This document shows, in pieces, positions 1 to 12,800 of a stretch of DNA of 64,000 nucleotides (positions are counted from its first letter, which is position 1; each line of letters starts with the position of its first letter). A program made the translations under genes and the position numbers. Source of the DNA: Bedellia somnulentella (taxonomy: Eukaryota > Arthropoda > Insecta > Lepidoptera > Bedelliidae); contig OY755183.1 of the NCBI GenBank assembly GCA_963576735.1, positions 8,513,213-8,577,212 on the forward strand. The letters run 5' to 3'. A model generated the notes under the pieces. The model was not told the origin of the DNA and did no database searches. It saw nothing but the letters and a program-made list of their open reading frames with translations.

Positions 1-1609
1 GAACTCATATTTCTCCGATTGAATCAGTCAATCATGCACGCCCACATTCTTTGTTCGGTTTGTAGAATACATAGTGAAGTAATTAATCATTTTAACTCAT
101 GCATCTTCTAGTTTTGAGTTTATATTGTGGAGTAGTATTTTTATATGTAATTCTTTTTATTATAATAATTATTTATTAACAAATTCATACATTAGATAAA
201 ATGATGTTTTGCCATGTGAAAGAAAACTTTTTTCTTTTTCGAACAATAACTTAGTCCGAATTTTACTGAAGTCTATTAATATGCGCCTGCAGTAATCTTT
301 TCAATTATACATAAATATAATTTCAATGTAGATAAAATGTATGAAACATTCTTATTAGCCTCACAATGTCACAATCCAAGGAAGTATTCATATTATAATT
401 TCAAACTAAAACATATCCAATCGCGGTGGCGCAGTGAAAGTGGTAATTAACTATATTATTGTTATTGTACTCGTATTATAATTGGCAGTTTGTATTCGCT
501 TTACATTTTATACTTTCCAATGCTTTTTGTTAGTTGTCGACTGTATTGTGGTTATTTATTTTAATGTAGTGTTATATGAAATCACTGTGCTTAGGTAATG
601 AGTCTGTCGCATGTGCAGTAAACTTTGTTTCTTGATATTAGTATCTTTTGGTTTTCTGTACTTGGAAGTGATTGGTAATGTTTTTATTGGAATATTATTT
701 ATAATATAGGAAAATAAAATCTATAGAAAAAGTCTTTAATAATAATAATGTGACGATAACACATGTCATGGTTCACATCAAGGTAAAAATATATAACAAT
801 AATAGGATTATAAGGGTTATATAAAATAGGTACTGTATCCATGTTCATTAGTGCTTTTAATGTATAGTAGTTACTAAAATCCTATTTAGCCATTTAGCAC
901 AAAACACTTAACTCTTTTCTAAATAGCTTGACTATCAGCCTTCAATTAATGCAGTCGTTTCAGGACCCATAAAAGTAGCTGCCACGCTTTTGTGATATAA
1001 GAGGCAATATGGCTGACTGAAATAGAACTCATATAGAACGAGAAGTAGGTGCTCTAAGTATCCATTTTATTTGGAGCTCCAAATAATTTCTATTTTCATA
1101 CAGCGTGCAGTATGATAGAAGCTCATGTTAAGTTGGTTTTGTGATATGAACTAAATGCTCCTTCAGTGAAACGATTCCGGGTCGTCGCGTGCGCACCCTT
1201 CGTGACAGCTGATCCTCATTAATACGATGATTGGCTTTACAACGTGTGTTCTTGATTTCACTGTTCTACCGAAAATATTATTAAAGATTGCAGGTTTACC
1301 GCAAATATATGTAAATATTAAGACATATATTTTACTAGTAGTCCGCCCCTCTTCAAGCGGGTATTGTTATATTTTGAATAGATTTCCGTCCGCGGCTACG
1401 TCCGCGTACACTACAATTTTATATGAGGCTACTCGCACTGGCCCGTTATCAATATCATTATAAATGACCATGAATATGGAGTCTCAGGAGATCTTTCTAT
1501 CAAAAAATAAATACGACAAGTGTTATCTTTTTGTTACTTACGATGTTTTCCTCACCTTTGAAAACCTTAATAAATTAATTACATATATGTATATATATAT
1601 GAAGCTAGA
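1..1609. other. no gene recognised
   Basis: AT-rich sequence with only short chance ORFs. Around 1371-1420 a GC-rich cgtccgcggctacgtccgcg motif resembles the terminal part of common lepidopteran repeats. Could be intron of the F-box gene if its first exons lie further left. Confidence 0.3.
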
Positions 1610-1617
1610 AAAAGAAA

Positions 1618-1700
1618 ATTTGCGTAGGCTCGACTTAGGATTCGAACTCCCGTCTCCTGCATGAGAAGCGGCGGTTCTCCCACTGGGCTATCACGGTTGT
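1618..1700 (-). repeat. tRNA-like SINE head fragment
   Basis: Read on the minus strand: a box-A-like TAGCCCAGTGGGAGAACC and a box-B-like GAGTTCGAATCC. No paired acceptor stem, so a SINE remnant and not a tRNA gene. Same head type as the family A SINEs below. Confidence 0.55.
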
Positions 1701-1861
1701 AAATTCCGCATCTTTTACTCAAAACTCTGAATTAGCATTTATTTAATATACTTAATAATTATTCTGATGCACTCCATCCGTATATAATACGATGATATAA
1801 CTAAAACTGCTCAAAAAAATATAGTCCTCTGTCTGCGCAATTTTCTCAAAATGTTTCATTT

Positions 1862-2111
1862 GCCGTGTAGTGTCGGCTTAGAATAACACTACCTCATTTC
1901 TACCCGTGGGTGATCGTAAGAGGCGACTAAGGGTATAGGGGCTTTTTAAGTGATTTTTGGGCGATGTGGTTGGAGACCCGTTACCAAAAACATTTATTAT
2001 TACCATCTTTCCCCCAATCAACTTCCAAAAGTGGCTGAGGAATTCCTCATTCCAAAGATCTGGCTATCCCGTTAAGGGATTTATAGCCGTGAATATATGT
2101 ATGTATGTATG
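1862..2111 (+). repeat. family B SINE-like repeat
   Basis: Begins like gctgtgtagtgtcggcttag, has the internal landmarks ggcgactaa, tttttgggcgatg and ttccaaaagtggctgagg, and ends agggatttatagccgtga plus a (tatg)n tail. No internal ORF. At least twelve copies are present in the window. Confidence 0.85.
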
Positions 2112-2552
2112 TTCATTGGGTTTTTACTTAACGTACTATATACCACCCACCTCGACATATTACCAACAACCCACTAAACTTTAACCTAAAATACAGGAAA
2201 ACGTTAAACTACGTTTGTTCTGGAATTTCAATCTTATTTCAAAAGTAGAATCATTTAATTTGCGGCCAGGATCATTGAACTCCAGCGCATTCGAGTCTAG
2301 AATACAGCGCAATATGCATTCGTCATCATTCATTTGAGAGGCTTCCTATATCTCATGCTAATATTAGATTATGTACTCACTGTTCGTATTGAATTATTGA
2401 ACAACTACGACGTTACGGTTAGTAGTGATTTGTAACACTATTTATTAGAAAACTTAGTAACAAACTTTTATTGTATCAGCCTCTGGAAGAATCTGATGAC
2501 TGTAATACAGGTTCGACCTAGTACAGTCTCAGCATTTTAATATATTCCTTAA

Positions 2553-2800
2553 TCTATACTAATATTATAAAGCTGAAGAGTTTGTTTGTTTGAACGCTAG
2601 GATCTCAGGAACTACCCAATCAAATTGAAAAATTATTTTTGTGTTGGATAGTCCATTTATTGAGGAAGGTTTTAGGCTATATATCATCACGCTGCGACCA
2701 ACAGGAGCAAACTATCAGCGAATAATGTTGCAAAAACGGAGATAATTATTCATACTAAGGCTTCCGTTAGCGCTGCGTGAACGGTTTAAGTTACCCAAAA
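2553..2800 (+). repeat. lepidopteran interspersed repeat, possibly Helitron-like
   Basis: Starts tctatactaatattataaag, a 5' end seen on very common lepidopteran repeats. The right end is unclear. The Helitron assignment (5' TC) is an inference. Confidence 0.35.
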
Positions 2801-3180
2801 AAAAAGGATTAAAGAATTATTTCTCTTTAAATGATCTAAAAAAATGCACGCGACAGTATATGTCTAACTTTTAAGTTTCACTTACGATAACCATTTTTAT
2901 GGTAAATAAATTTGGTCGAATTTAATGAATAATTGCCATAATGTTTTATCAACATAATATTAATCTTTATCCAAATAAATATATTGCTGATTGAGAGTAT
3001 TTAATTGAGAACAAAATTGTCCTTGACATCACTTAATTTAAATAAACATCTTAGAAGATAATACAATTTTTAAATTACTCCGTAACAAAATTTACAAGCG
3101 TGCATGAAGCGCAAGACAAGACGCTGCGCTGGCCGGCGAGCGAGGTCACCTGCGCGAGAAGCTTATGTTTAAGCCTTATT

Positions 3181-3575
3181 TTATTAATATTATAAATGTG
3201 AAAGTTTAGATGTTTGTGTGTTTGTAGCTAAATGAAGACTAATTCACAGAACGTATTTAAAATAAAATTTCCAGGAAGCCAGATAATGATCCCAATTAAC
3301 ACAATAGGACACTTTTTATCCAAGAAAAATTAAGAGATCAATAAATTTTCTTAAAAAATGGTTAAACAGACTAAGAATCAATGCTCAGCCGAAACTACTA
3401 TACTTATAAACTTAAAATTTAAATTTAATAAAGTGAAAAAAATGTGAGGACACTATGAAAAACACCTTTTTTCTCATCGCATGACAGAGACCCTCAACAG
3501 GTCAGTTAAATATTTCAGTTTGACGACGTGAAAGTCTACACTTTTGACAGTACGAAGTCTGTGGGGTCAGCTAGT
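3181..3575 (+). repeat. interspersed repeat with Helitron-like ends
   Basis: Starts ttattaatattataaatgtg and ends ggggtcagctagt (CTAG-type 3' end). No coding content. Confidence 0.35.
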
Positions 3576-3603
3576 ATAATATATATTGTATTGTAGGTAC
3601 GTT

Positions 3604-3783
3604 GCTGTGTAGTGTCAACTTAGAATAGCACTACCCCATTTCTTCCTGTGGGTGTAAGTAAGGGGCGACTAACGGTATTGGGGCTTTTAAGAGATTTTTG
3701 GGCGAAATGGGTTGGAGACCCATCTCCGACAACCTTTCTTTTACCACTACACATTTCCAAAAGTGGCTGAGGAATTTCTATCT
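3604..3783 (+). repeat. family B SINE-like repeat, 3' truncated
   Basis: Matches other copies from gctgtgtagtgtc to agtggctgaggaatttct, then diverges before the tail. Confidence 0.8.
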
Positions 3784-4061
3784 GAAAGAAAACACTTGCT
3801 AATGGTTTTCATGAGAATTAGTACTTATTGTTTTTCCCGCGGTTGTCAAATAATTTATTAAAGCTGCTGGAATGTGTAAACTGTGTTAGTTAATATAAAG
3901 TTTCTCATTAGTTATATACCATTAAGAGGATTGGGATCAATGTGTGTGGCTGAGAGCGTTTTGAGTATTGAAAATATATATCTATTTCACTTCGCGTAAC
4001 TAACAACTGCTGTCATGTGATAGAGGTAGGCTAAAACAACCCTAAATATTTTAATTGATTA

Positions 4062-4940
4062 AGGGCCAGTTTCACCACTTACAGATAAAGATAGTTATCT
4101 GACACATCACGTTATCTGATAGATAAAAGTGCCTGATATATTTTGTAGGTTTCACCGTCTATCTATTAGATAAATTACCCGTTAGTTAAATTTACCTGCC
4201 AGATAACAATAAACAAGACGGCAACGTCGCTTTTATGCGTTTAGGTTTAACGTTTGTGAATTAAGTCTTATTAAAAACATTTTGAATTGTCATAAAACCA
4301 ACAGTTTTATTAAAAATACAATCAGAAACAATGTTTTTTATTTAGAAAAATGCTTTTAAATGTTTGTTACCGTGTGTATGTCACACAATTATGAATTATG
4401 ATTTAAGAGCTTTAGTGAGGAATGGAATCCCGAAACGCAACGCAAATGCTGTTGGGCAACCGAGTGAAGTTTTTGTTTGTTCAACTTTGTTTTGCTTTTT
4501 TGCTGTGTTGAATTTCGTTTTTATAATTCACTATGGAAAAAAAACGTGAAAGGAATGTTAACTTCACTCAGGAAGAAACGGACTTGTTGTTGTCGCTTGC
4601 AGAGGCCAAAAAATATATATTAAAAATTATTCCAAAAATTCAAATAGGTCCATGTTAGAGCACTTCTTATTACAATTTGAAGTAATTTGAACATTGGTAA
4701 AGCAGTTTCATAATTTACCGTCTACAAGTGGCGGTAAATTATGAAAAAAAATGAGAAAAAAGTTTCTTAACTGCCAGATAAGAATTTAACAGCCACTTGA
4801 TGTGACTGATAAGATACCAGGGAGTTTATCTGCAAGATATTACTATCTGAGACCTGTGAAACCGAAACTTGTTGTTTATCCGGCAGATAAGTGCCGAATA
4901 GACTATCAGAGAGTTTATCTGTGAGTGGTGAAACTGGCTC
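4062..4940 (+). mobile_element. non-autonomous DNA transposon with Myb/SANT gene remnant
   Basis: Terminal inverted repeats: gggccagtttcaccact on the left, agtggtgaaactggctc on the right. Subterminal regions are full of agataa/ttatct motifs in both orientations, as in subterminal transposase-binding repeats. It carries a fragment at 4533-4655 reading MEKKRERNVNFTQEETDLLL then SLAEAKKY, like the Myb/SANT-like DNA-binding protein of PIF/Harbinger and ISL2EU elements. Confidence 0.7.
4533..4655 (+). pseudogene. Myb/SANT-like domain fragment of a Harbinger/ISL2EU-type element
   Basis: ATG at 4533; the reading FTQEETDLLLSLAEAKKYI resembles helix 1 of Myb/SANT-like domains, then loses similarity and stops. 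Only the first third of the domain remains. Confidence 0.55.
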
Positions 4941-6790
4941 TTAGTTTAATTGGTTATAATTATAATAGAAAGAAATGCTCGAAGAATATATTAAGGCAAG
5001 AATAGGTAAATATGGTTAACAATAACGTGAAAATCTTTCACACCCAAAACATTTCTGAAAACCGGTTGACCATATATTTTATATCCACAACCATATCCAA
5101 AAATATATTATGCCAAATATTCAACCCTTGTTGTATGAACTCTTACAAATTAAATTATAAGAGGAATTACAGCCTCGCAATCCTCTTAACAACCATAATT
5201 AAAAATTAATTATAGTTTTATTTATTCTACAATTGTAATGATGATTTTAATACCATTCTTTACATTCAATCATGCATTTAATGAACATAGCAAATACTCG
5301 TTCAAAGTATTTTTCCTAATCGATGTTCCGAGCTATGTTGACCTATTTCTAATATCCACAAGCAATCGAAATGATAGGCAACTTTGGCTGACCCAGTTAT
5401 TAGGATATTGTTGGGGTCTTTGACAACCAATTTGTTCCGACCAATACGCTAAGCAAAGATATTGTTTTCGGTACCTCTACTTAGTCCAGTACGGATACAA
5501 TAAATAAGGTTGCACTTGACCAAACATAAAAGGTGTTTTACTCATAGTGTTTTATATAACTGCATTTATTTTTTATCTCAAATATCAACTAGTAAGTACT
5601 GACTATAGCTGATTCGCCGGTTTCATTTTATTACACGGAGCTTTACTCTTCTTTGATAGATGATATGGCTTTGTATTTTACAAACTGAGAGTATATTAGG
5701 GATATTATTAAAATTACTATGATAACAACAACGCACAAAAAAAAGTCTATATAAAAAAGGCAAGATTTGTTTGTGTGTTCGTAATGTAATGGCTACGAAA
5801 CATCAAACACTGATAAAAAAAACTGTATTCGTTGTAAAGCTAGAACCTTCCGAAGAAAAATATAGTATATACCGTCACGCTTCATTTCATAGAGGGTAAG
5901 CAGTGATCAAATTAGTCAGTGCATTCAGAGATGCACTATTACCCGTGCACTAGTTAGTGTAATTTTACAACGACAGGTAATGCAAGCAGTCAACGGAAAT
6001 AACTGAAATATTGAAATGCAACACGGCCATTTGTATAGGTACCTAACCACAGAGCATTGTTACCGAACAGGGGTTCAAAGATTACTGGACGGTTCTGATT
6101 TTAAAATAGGTCAAATGTTTTCCTAGAGACCTATTTGCGTAGACTTAAATGTTTTTGGATACTGTTTTAGTTTATTTGACCAAGTTTTTTCTGTGTTTCA
6201 TCATTTCGGTCTTTTATAGAAAATACCTTGATAAATTTTACAATTAGAAGAGAATATCTTCCAGGCAGGTTGTGTTTTCTGACCACAATAATAGTTGCAG
6301 ATTTCCTTGTGAATATGATAAATTGTGTAACTCTTTCGCTTATAAAGTTTAAACAATGAGTTTTAACAATGCAACATATATTGTAATGAGCTTTTGTGTC
6401 GCTCTCTTATTATTTTGTCGAATGTTTTGCACAGATACCTCTGCAGAATGTTCCCATGAGATAGTATGATGAAGATCCCATAAATAAGTACTACAAATAT
6501 GTCTTTTTAGTTACGAACAATCTTTTGCAAAATTTGATAAAATGGACACACAAAGTACAGTACATTTGATAAGTTATGCGATAGGTACTATAATTATAAC
6601 GAAAAGGTACTTTGTGATGGATAAATTGAAAATCCCCTGTTTAAAAAAACAGTTCATAGATAAATTAATTGTGTACCACCAAGGACGGAAAAAAACTGCG
6701 TGTTGTCCTAAATTAACATACATAGACAGATAAAAATAATTCTTCGTTGTGATAAGGAAATCGATTTAAATTACTTTTCCTTATTTCCAG
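4941..6790. other. no gene recognised; probable Fbxo25/32 intron
   Basis: AT-rich with short unsupported ORFs. A decayed piece near 5740-5960 resembles the repeats at 2553 and 3181. Ends at the acceptor of the first recognised F-box exon. Confidence 0.35.
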
Positions 6791-6881
6791 GTCATCAGAT
6801 AGCGAAGACAGTGATAAGAACGCAGCGGACATAGTCAGGGTACCACCGCACTGCCACATCACCATCAAGTGCACTAAAGAG
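6791..6881 (+). CDS. Fbxo25/32: Fbxo25/32 coding exon (first in window)
   Basis: Preceded by acceptor ttatttccag and followed by donor gtatgt. Contributes one base to a split codon, then an acidic serine-rich start (SSDSEDSDKN) and HCHITIKCTKE. Ends on a codon boundary. Confidence 0.85.
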
Positions 6882-9800
6882 GTATGTAGCTTCAAAGCCT
6901 AATTAATTTTTATGTATAGGCTTTTTTGACGTGATAATTTCGAGACGACACGATAGGGGCAATGGAGTAATATATTTTTGAACAAGTACTAGTGCAGAGA
7001 AAATGTATCTTTAGGACTGGTTTTCTGCATCCACCATTTTTTGCATCACAAAGATGAAAAAACATGTCTGAGTATGATTTCATATTGGCTTTCTAACAAT
7101 GTGTTCCCTTGACGCTTACCACTCCGATAAATGAAACAAACAAGAAAACACAGAGGTCTATTGCCTCTTGCAATTTGAAGCAAACCTTTTCCCACTAGAT
7201 TATTATTTATTTATTTATTTTTTTAAATATACTTAGCCCACATAAATTACAAAGTTCCAAAAAAAATTAAAATAATACATTGAAATTAAAACAATAACAA
7301 ATTTATCATCTGATAGCCTATAAATACCTAATTTTACTATCAAATAATGTCTAATAAATTTTATGTACATACTCATAACATTGACATAAAAAAAACTTTA
7401 AAAATAATAATAGATTGATTAAGTAATACTATATTTACATATTAGATAATGCATATAGTTCGAGCGTCGCTTGCATCATCAGTGAACCGATTTCATGTCA
7501 ATATAATAATTACATGTGTGAAGTTAGAAAGGAACAATAAAGAAAGTGAAATAAAATAAGAAACAACGCTTTTAAATAAATATTAGAAAAGTACTTTGTA
7601 ATTAATGATAGAAATATGGAACATGTGGGATAGAAACATGGAAAGTAAGAGTAGGTTTGGCAAGTTTGCTTACCATGAAAGGAAATTGTAAAGATGACAT
7701 TGAGTGATGCTTTGAAGAGAAATGGGTTCCAAAGAGTGATTAAGTATCAGAAATATTAATGACTGCGCGAGGCACAAGATGAAAGTTAGCCAGTATTGCA
7801 CAAAGTGGCGAACTATAGTTTTACATACCAAATTTACCCCGATAATAAGATATATTTTTAATTACAATTAAGTAAGAAGAAATATAATAAATGCTGTGTA
7901 GTGTCGGCTTAGAATAGCACTACCCCATTTCTTCCGGCGGGTGTACGTAAAAGGCGACTAACGGTATAGGGGCTGTTTAAGTGATTTTTGGGCGATGTGG
8001 TTGGAGAACCGTCACCAAAAACATTTATTATTACCATCTTTTCCCCAATCAACTTCCAAAAGTGGCTGAGGAATTTCTCATTCCAATGCTTTGGCTACCC
8101 CGTTAAGGGATTTATAGCCGTGAGTATATGTATGTATGTATGTTATAATTAAAAAAGAAGTAATACAATTTAAACTTCAAACTTTTTATTAAAGTTAAAG
8201 GAGATTAAAGTTCATATGTAACTTCTACAATTTTCATTTTAACTATTTTATTATGTACAGAGATTGAGTGATTCAAGAGGTATCTAGTGTCGGTTTAGAA
8301 CTATCCCATTTCTTCCCGTGGGCTTTTGTAAGAGGCGAATAAGGGTGTTTGGGCTTTTTAATGAATTTTTGGGTTATGCGGTTGCAGACCCATCACCAAC
8401 AACCCTTATTTTAAAATATTTTACCTACGCAAGTTTCATAACTGACTGAGGAGTTTCAGAAGTAGTAGTAGTAGAAGTGTTGTGAAGTTTTGGCTATCCC
8501 TTCTAGGGATTTGTAGCCGTGGGTATAATTATGTATTTGTGTAATTCAAGTGGAGATTTTGTAAAGTTACTTTACCATGCGGACGAAGTCGCGGGCAAAA
8601 CCTAGTTTAAAATAACATTATTGAAATTTCCAGATAGCAGGCTTCAACGGTTTATCAGAAGCAGTCCGTCGACTGGACTTCTCATCAGCCGTGCGCGATG
8701 TAAGGAGGTTCAACTACATCTGCGCGCTATTGCACCTCCTTGTTGGGGGACAGAGGCTGACTCACTTGCCAGGAGCTGCTCAGAAACTGTTGCTCTCGAT
8801 GCTGGAGGAAGTGGCTAATCAAGGTAAGATGGGAACTAATTCGATCATATTTATGCCTTAGACTAAATTTAAAAAATATTATACTATTTACTACAAGTCA
8901 ATTTTCAAAACCGAATAAAGCCTTTGAGAAAACTAAAATAAGTAATAACTGCGTTGAGTTTAGTTATAATCGGTGATTATAAAGTGGTAGTGATTTAATG
9001 TATGATTGAAGATTTCGGTACAATTGGCCAAGAGACTATATGTATATTTCCTGCTTATAATAAGTAAATAAGTTGCTTGAAAAACTTACATACATACATA
9101 CATATACTCACGCCATTAGTTCCCATTGGGGTAGGCAGAGACTATCCATCGCCACTTCGTACGATCCTGACAAACCTCTCTAGCTTCGTTTACATCTATC
9201 AATCTTTTCATACATGCTCTTTTATTCTTCATACTTCGGACGCCAGCCTTTTTGAGCACACTCTCAATTTGGTCCAAGTGTGTTCTCCGTGGTCGTCCTC
9301 TACTAACATTACCATCCACACTAGCTCTATAGATCCCTTTTACCAATTTTCTATCATCCATCCTCTCTATCATAGAGATAGAGAGGATTGAAAAACTTAA
9401 ATCTGATAAATAAAGGAAAAAAACATTTCGACGCAGGCGGGGATCGAACCCGCCACCTCGGGTATACGCCCCCGTAGCTCTGACAATTGAGCTACCGCTA
9501 CCGTGTCAATGGCTGCCAATGCGAAATTCTTCTATCCTTTGTTTCGTGTTTGCGTTCCTTTCCATTATTTATCCTTAGGTTGACATGAGGTTTTCATGAA
9601 CAAAAACAATCAAAATAACTTAAATCTGGTTTAAAATAATTATCTCATCACCCTTTCTTCAGTACGATCAGCTGCAACAAAATGTGCATAAAAATACATC
9701 CGTAACTTATATCGCTCAAGAGCTTTCCATTTAAAAGAAAACTATTTATCCTTGCTGTGTAGTGTCGGGTTAGAATAGTACTACCTCATTTCTTCCGGTA

Positions 9801-12800
9801 GGTGTACGTAAAAGGCGACTAACGGTATTGGGGCTTTTAAGAGATTTTTGGGCGATGCGGTTGGAGACCCATCACCAATCCACTCAGCTTTCCTTCTAGG
9901 GATTTATAGCCGTGAGTATATATATATGAATCGATCCATTCTAACCATACAACAACCAAATACCTCCACAACATTGAACCCACACTAACACAAAACCTGT
10001 GTTACCCCAGTGGCCCGCTCGCAACAGAACCCGGGCGCGCTCCGGGCCCTACTAGCCGGGGTTGCCGCGTTGCGCGAGACAGAGCGTCGCGCGTGCTGGG
10101 GCCGGCCGCTGGGCAGTCGCGCGCTGTGGGGCCACCATCGCCGCGCTATCGCCAGGATCGAACATATCGCCACTAATATGAGGATACAGGAGGTATGTAC
10201 TTGTTTGCTGTGTCTGACTACACTTATATCAGGGTACAGGAAAGTCTTCTTATTGTAATTCGTATTGTAAGACGCGATTTAGGGTAATAGCGTTTTGAAA
10301 GTAATTTTGGCTGACCCATTAACGAGTCTTAATTATATAACCTTTTCCTTACTCGAATTCTAAAAGTTACTGAGAAATTGTTAATTTTCCTTTTAGGGAC
10401 CTTTTCCTTCTGGGTTACCTTTCTTTTGGGATCTCTTGAATTTGTTTTTTTTTACTCATAGACGTCGGCACGGCAAAAGTGCAACTAGTCGCAACTTTTC
10501 CCTTTGATTTTATTTCTCTATTTTCCAAATAGGTAGACCAAGATAACAAAACAACGTGATGATATGTCCACTTGTATGAGTAATTTCTTATAATACTTAA
10601 GTACTTATATGCACAGATAACATGACGATGCAATAATGGAACTTAGATGGAACTGTTTTGGATGTTTGCATATGACACGAAGTGAATTCAATACCTTCAT
10701 AAAATTTTATAACGAATACAGAAATTTTCACGATTTGCTGTTATAATATCTATGTTGTTTATGGGAAATTTAAATTGATACTTTGGATGCAGTGGTCCTA
10801 AACAATGTATATAGGAAACATCTTAAGGAAACCCTATTTATGGCTGAGTTGTGCTGAGTTATTTGACGATAAATTTTTACAAATGGGCAGCAAAATCCAA
10901 GTAATACGTATTTACTTTATACTTGAAATAATGTAAGTAATCGTAGTTCACAAAAGTTAAGCCCCCTATTATTAAGCTTGGTTCTATTAAAGTACTGGGT
11001 GGCGCAAAAGTAAAGCCCCTATTTGGTTCGGCTATAACATTTTTTCTAAATTAGAAAACTAGATTTAGGTTTTTTTAAATGTATATTTGTACCATTAAAT
11101 TTCGTACCATTAGGATTTAAAGATGATGTCTTTTAAATGGTGACCTCCAGAGTTGATACACATTTGAGCCCTATTTATGACATTTTGCATAACTTGCCGT
11201 AACACTTCCTGCGATATGTTCGTTATTTCTTGACGAATGTTTTCTTTTAGAGCTGCGAGAGTCTGTGGCTTGTTCACATACACCCGAGATTTCAAAAAAC
11301 CCCAAAGAAAGAAGTGGACTGGTCAGATCGGGTGATCTTGCAGGCCAAGGCAAATCGCCAAAACGAGAGATAACTCGGCCTGGAAAAGCGTCCCTCACTA
11401 AGTCCATAGTGTCGCCAGTGTGTGCCATAGCGCCGTCTTGTAGAAACCAGATGTGCTCCAGCCCCAATTCGTCCAAACTGGGTATCAAAAACTCACGTAA
11501 CATGGTTCTGTAGCGTTCTCCAGTGACAGTTATCGCATTGCCTCCAGCGTCTTCGAAAAAATAGGGTCCGATCACTCTGTCAACACAGATGCCACACCAT
11601 ACAGTAACTTTTAGTGGGTGTAGAGGTGTTTCTTGAATAATGCGTGGATTATCAGTGCCCCAGAACCGAGTATTCTGCTTATTGACATGCCCTGAGAGAT
11701 GGAAATGCGCTTCGTCACTCATAACCAATTTTGAAGGAAAATCATCCTCTTCAAGGTTGAGGTTTATGACGCGCTGGCAGTAATCTAGACGAGCTCGGTG
11801 GTCAGCAGGCAGCAGCTGATGAGTCATTTGAGTTTTATACGGGAACATCTTTAAGTCTTTCACCAAAATACGCTGCAGGGTCCGTCTGGAAATGCCCAAT
11901 TGCGTGGCACGTCGCCTCGTTGATGTTTCTGGACACTCTTCCACATCTTCGCGCACAGCATCGATATTTTCAGCTGAACGGCCTGTTCTTGGTCTCCCAG
12001 ACAGTATATAAGAGGAGGCAGTAGAATCTTATACACTGCAGTTATTTAATAAAATAATAAATTATTTTGTTTTACAGCCGGGCCCAGAAGTGAAACCCAA
12101 ATTGCATGATTTACCAGAAGAATGCATCAGAGAAATATTGCTTAGGATAGCCGACCACAGAGATTTAGATGTAAGTACCATTTATTACTATATAATATCA
12201 AGAATGACATCAAAATGATAGGATTGACGCCAACCTTGAGATATTGTACTTACAACAAAGTATCTTTCGTTACTGAAAAACCATTTTCAAATGAAAAAGC
12301 ATATGATGATATATATGAGGCTGTGTAATGTCGGCTTCCAATAGAACTAACCCCTTCACTAAAAGGACTAGTATCGCATAAGGCGACTTAGGGTATTGGG
12401 GTTTTTTTGGAATGATTGTTGTTGTTTTGGGTGATCACTAATATATAATTTCAAAACGTTTACGCTCTTTTTGGTATCCATGGCACCTAGGGTTACCATT
12501 GAAAAGTAAAAACAAAATAACGCGTCATCGTGCTCGGTCACATCTCCTTATGCGAATATTTTATGTTTGTTGCTCATTCATCCCTTGACTACTTGACCGA
12601 TGTTTATGAACTTTGGCTTAGCACTCAGGTAGGATATAGCAGAGATTTGAATATATAATTTTGTAAAATGGATGTAAATGTATGTTCCCTTTAGATTACC
12701 ACTTTGTTTGAAAGAGTTCTGAAGATTAAAGACAAAAATAAAATAAATTTCAGGCCGCATCATCAGCGTGGAACCTAATGGCTTCGCTGTGCTCAGAACA

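Noticed and set aside
8621..8818. 65-codon plus-strand ORF overlapping an F-box exon
   Set aside because: Wrong frame; the spliced frame gives the family match.
9412..9530. Possible tRNA gene on the minus strand (good A and B boxes)
   Set aside because: The acceptor stem strands do not pair and the block is followed by SINE-like sequence shared with 43835; treated as a SINE head.
10268..10440. Possible very decayed family B SINE
   Set aside because: Only scattered matches (gcgatttagggtaatagcg, gttactgagaaatt); too weak to list.
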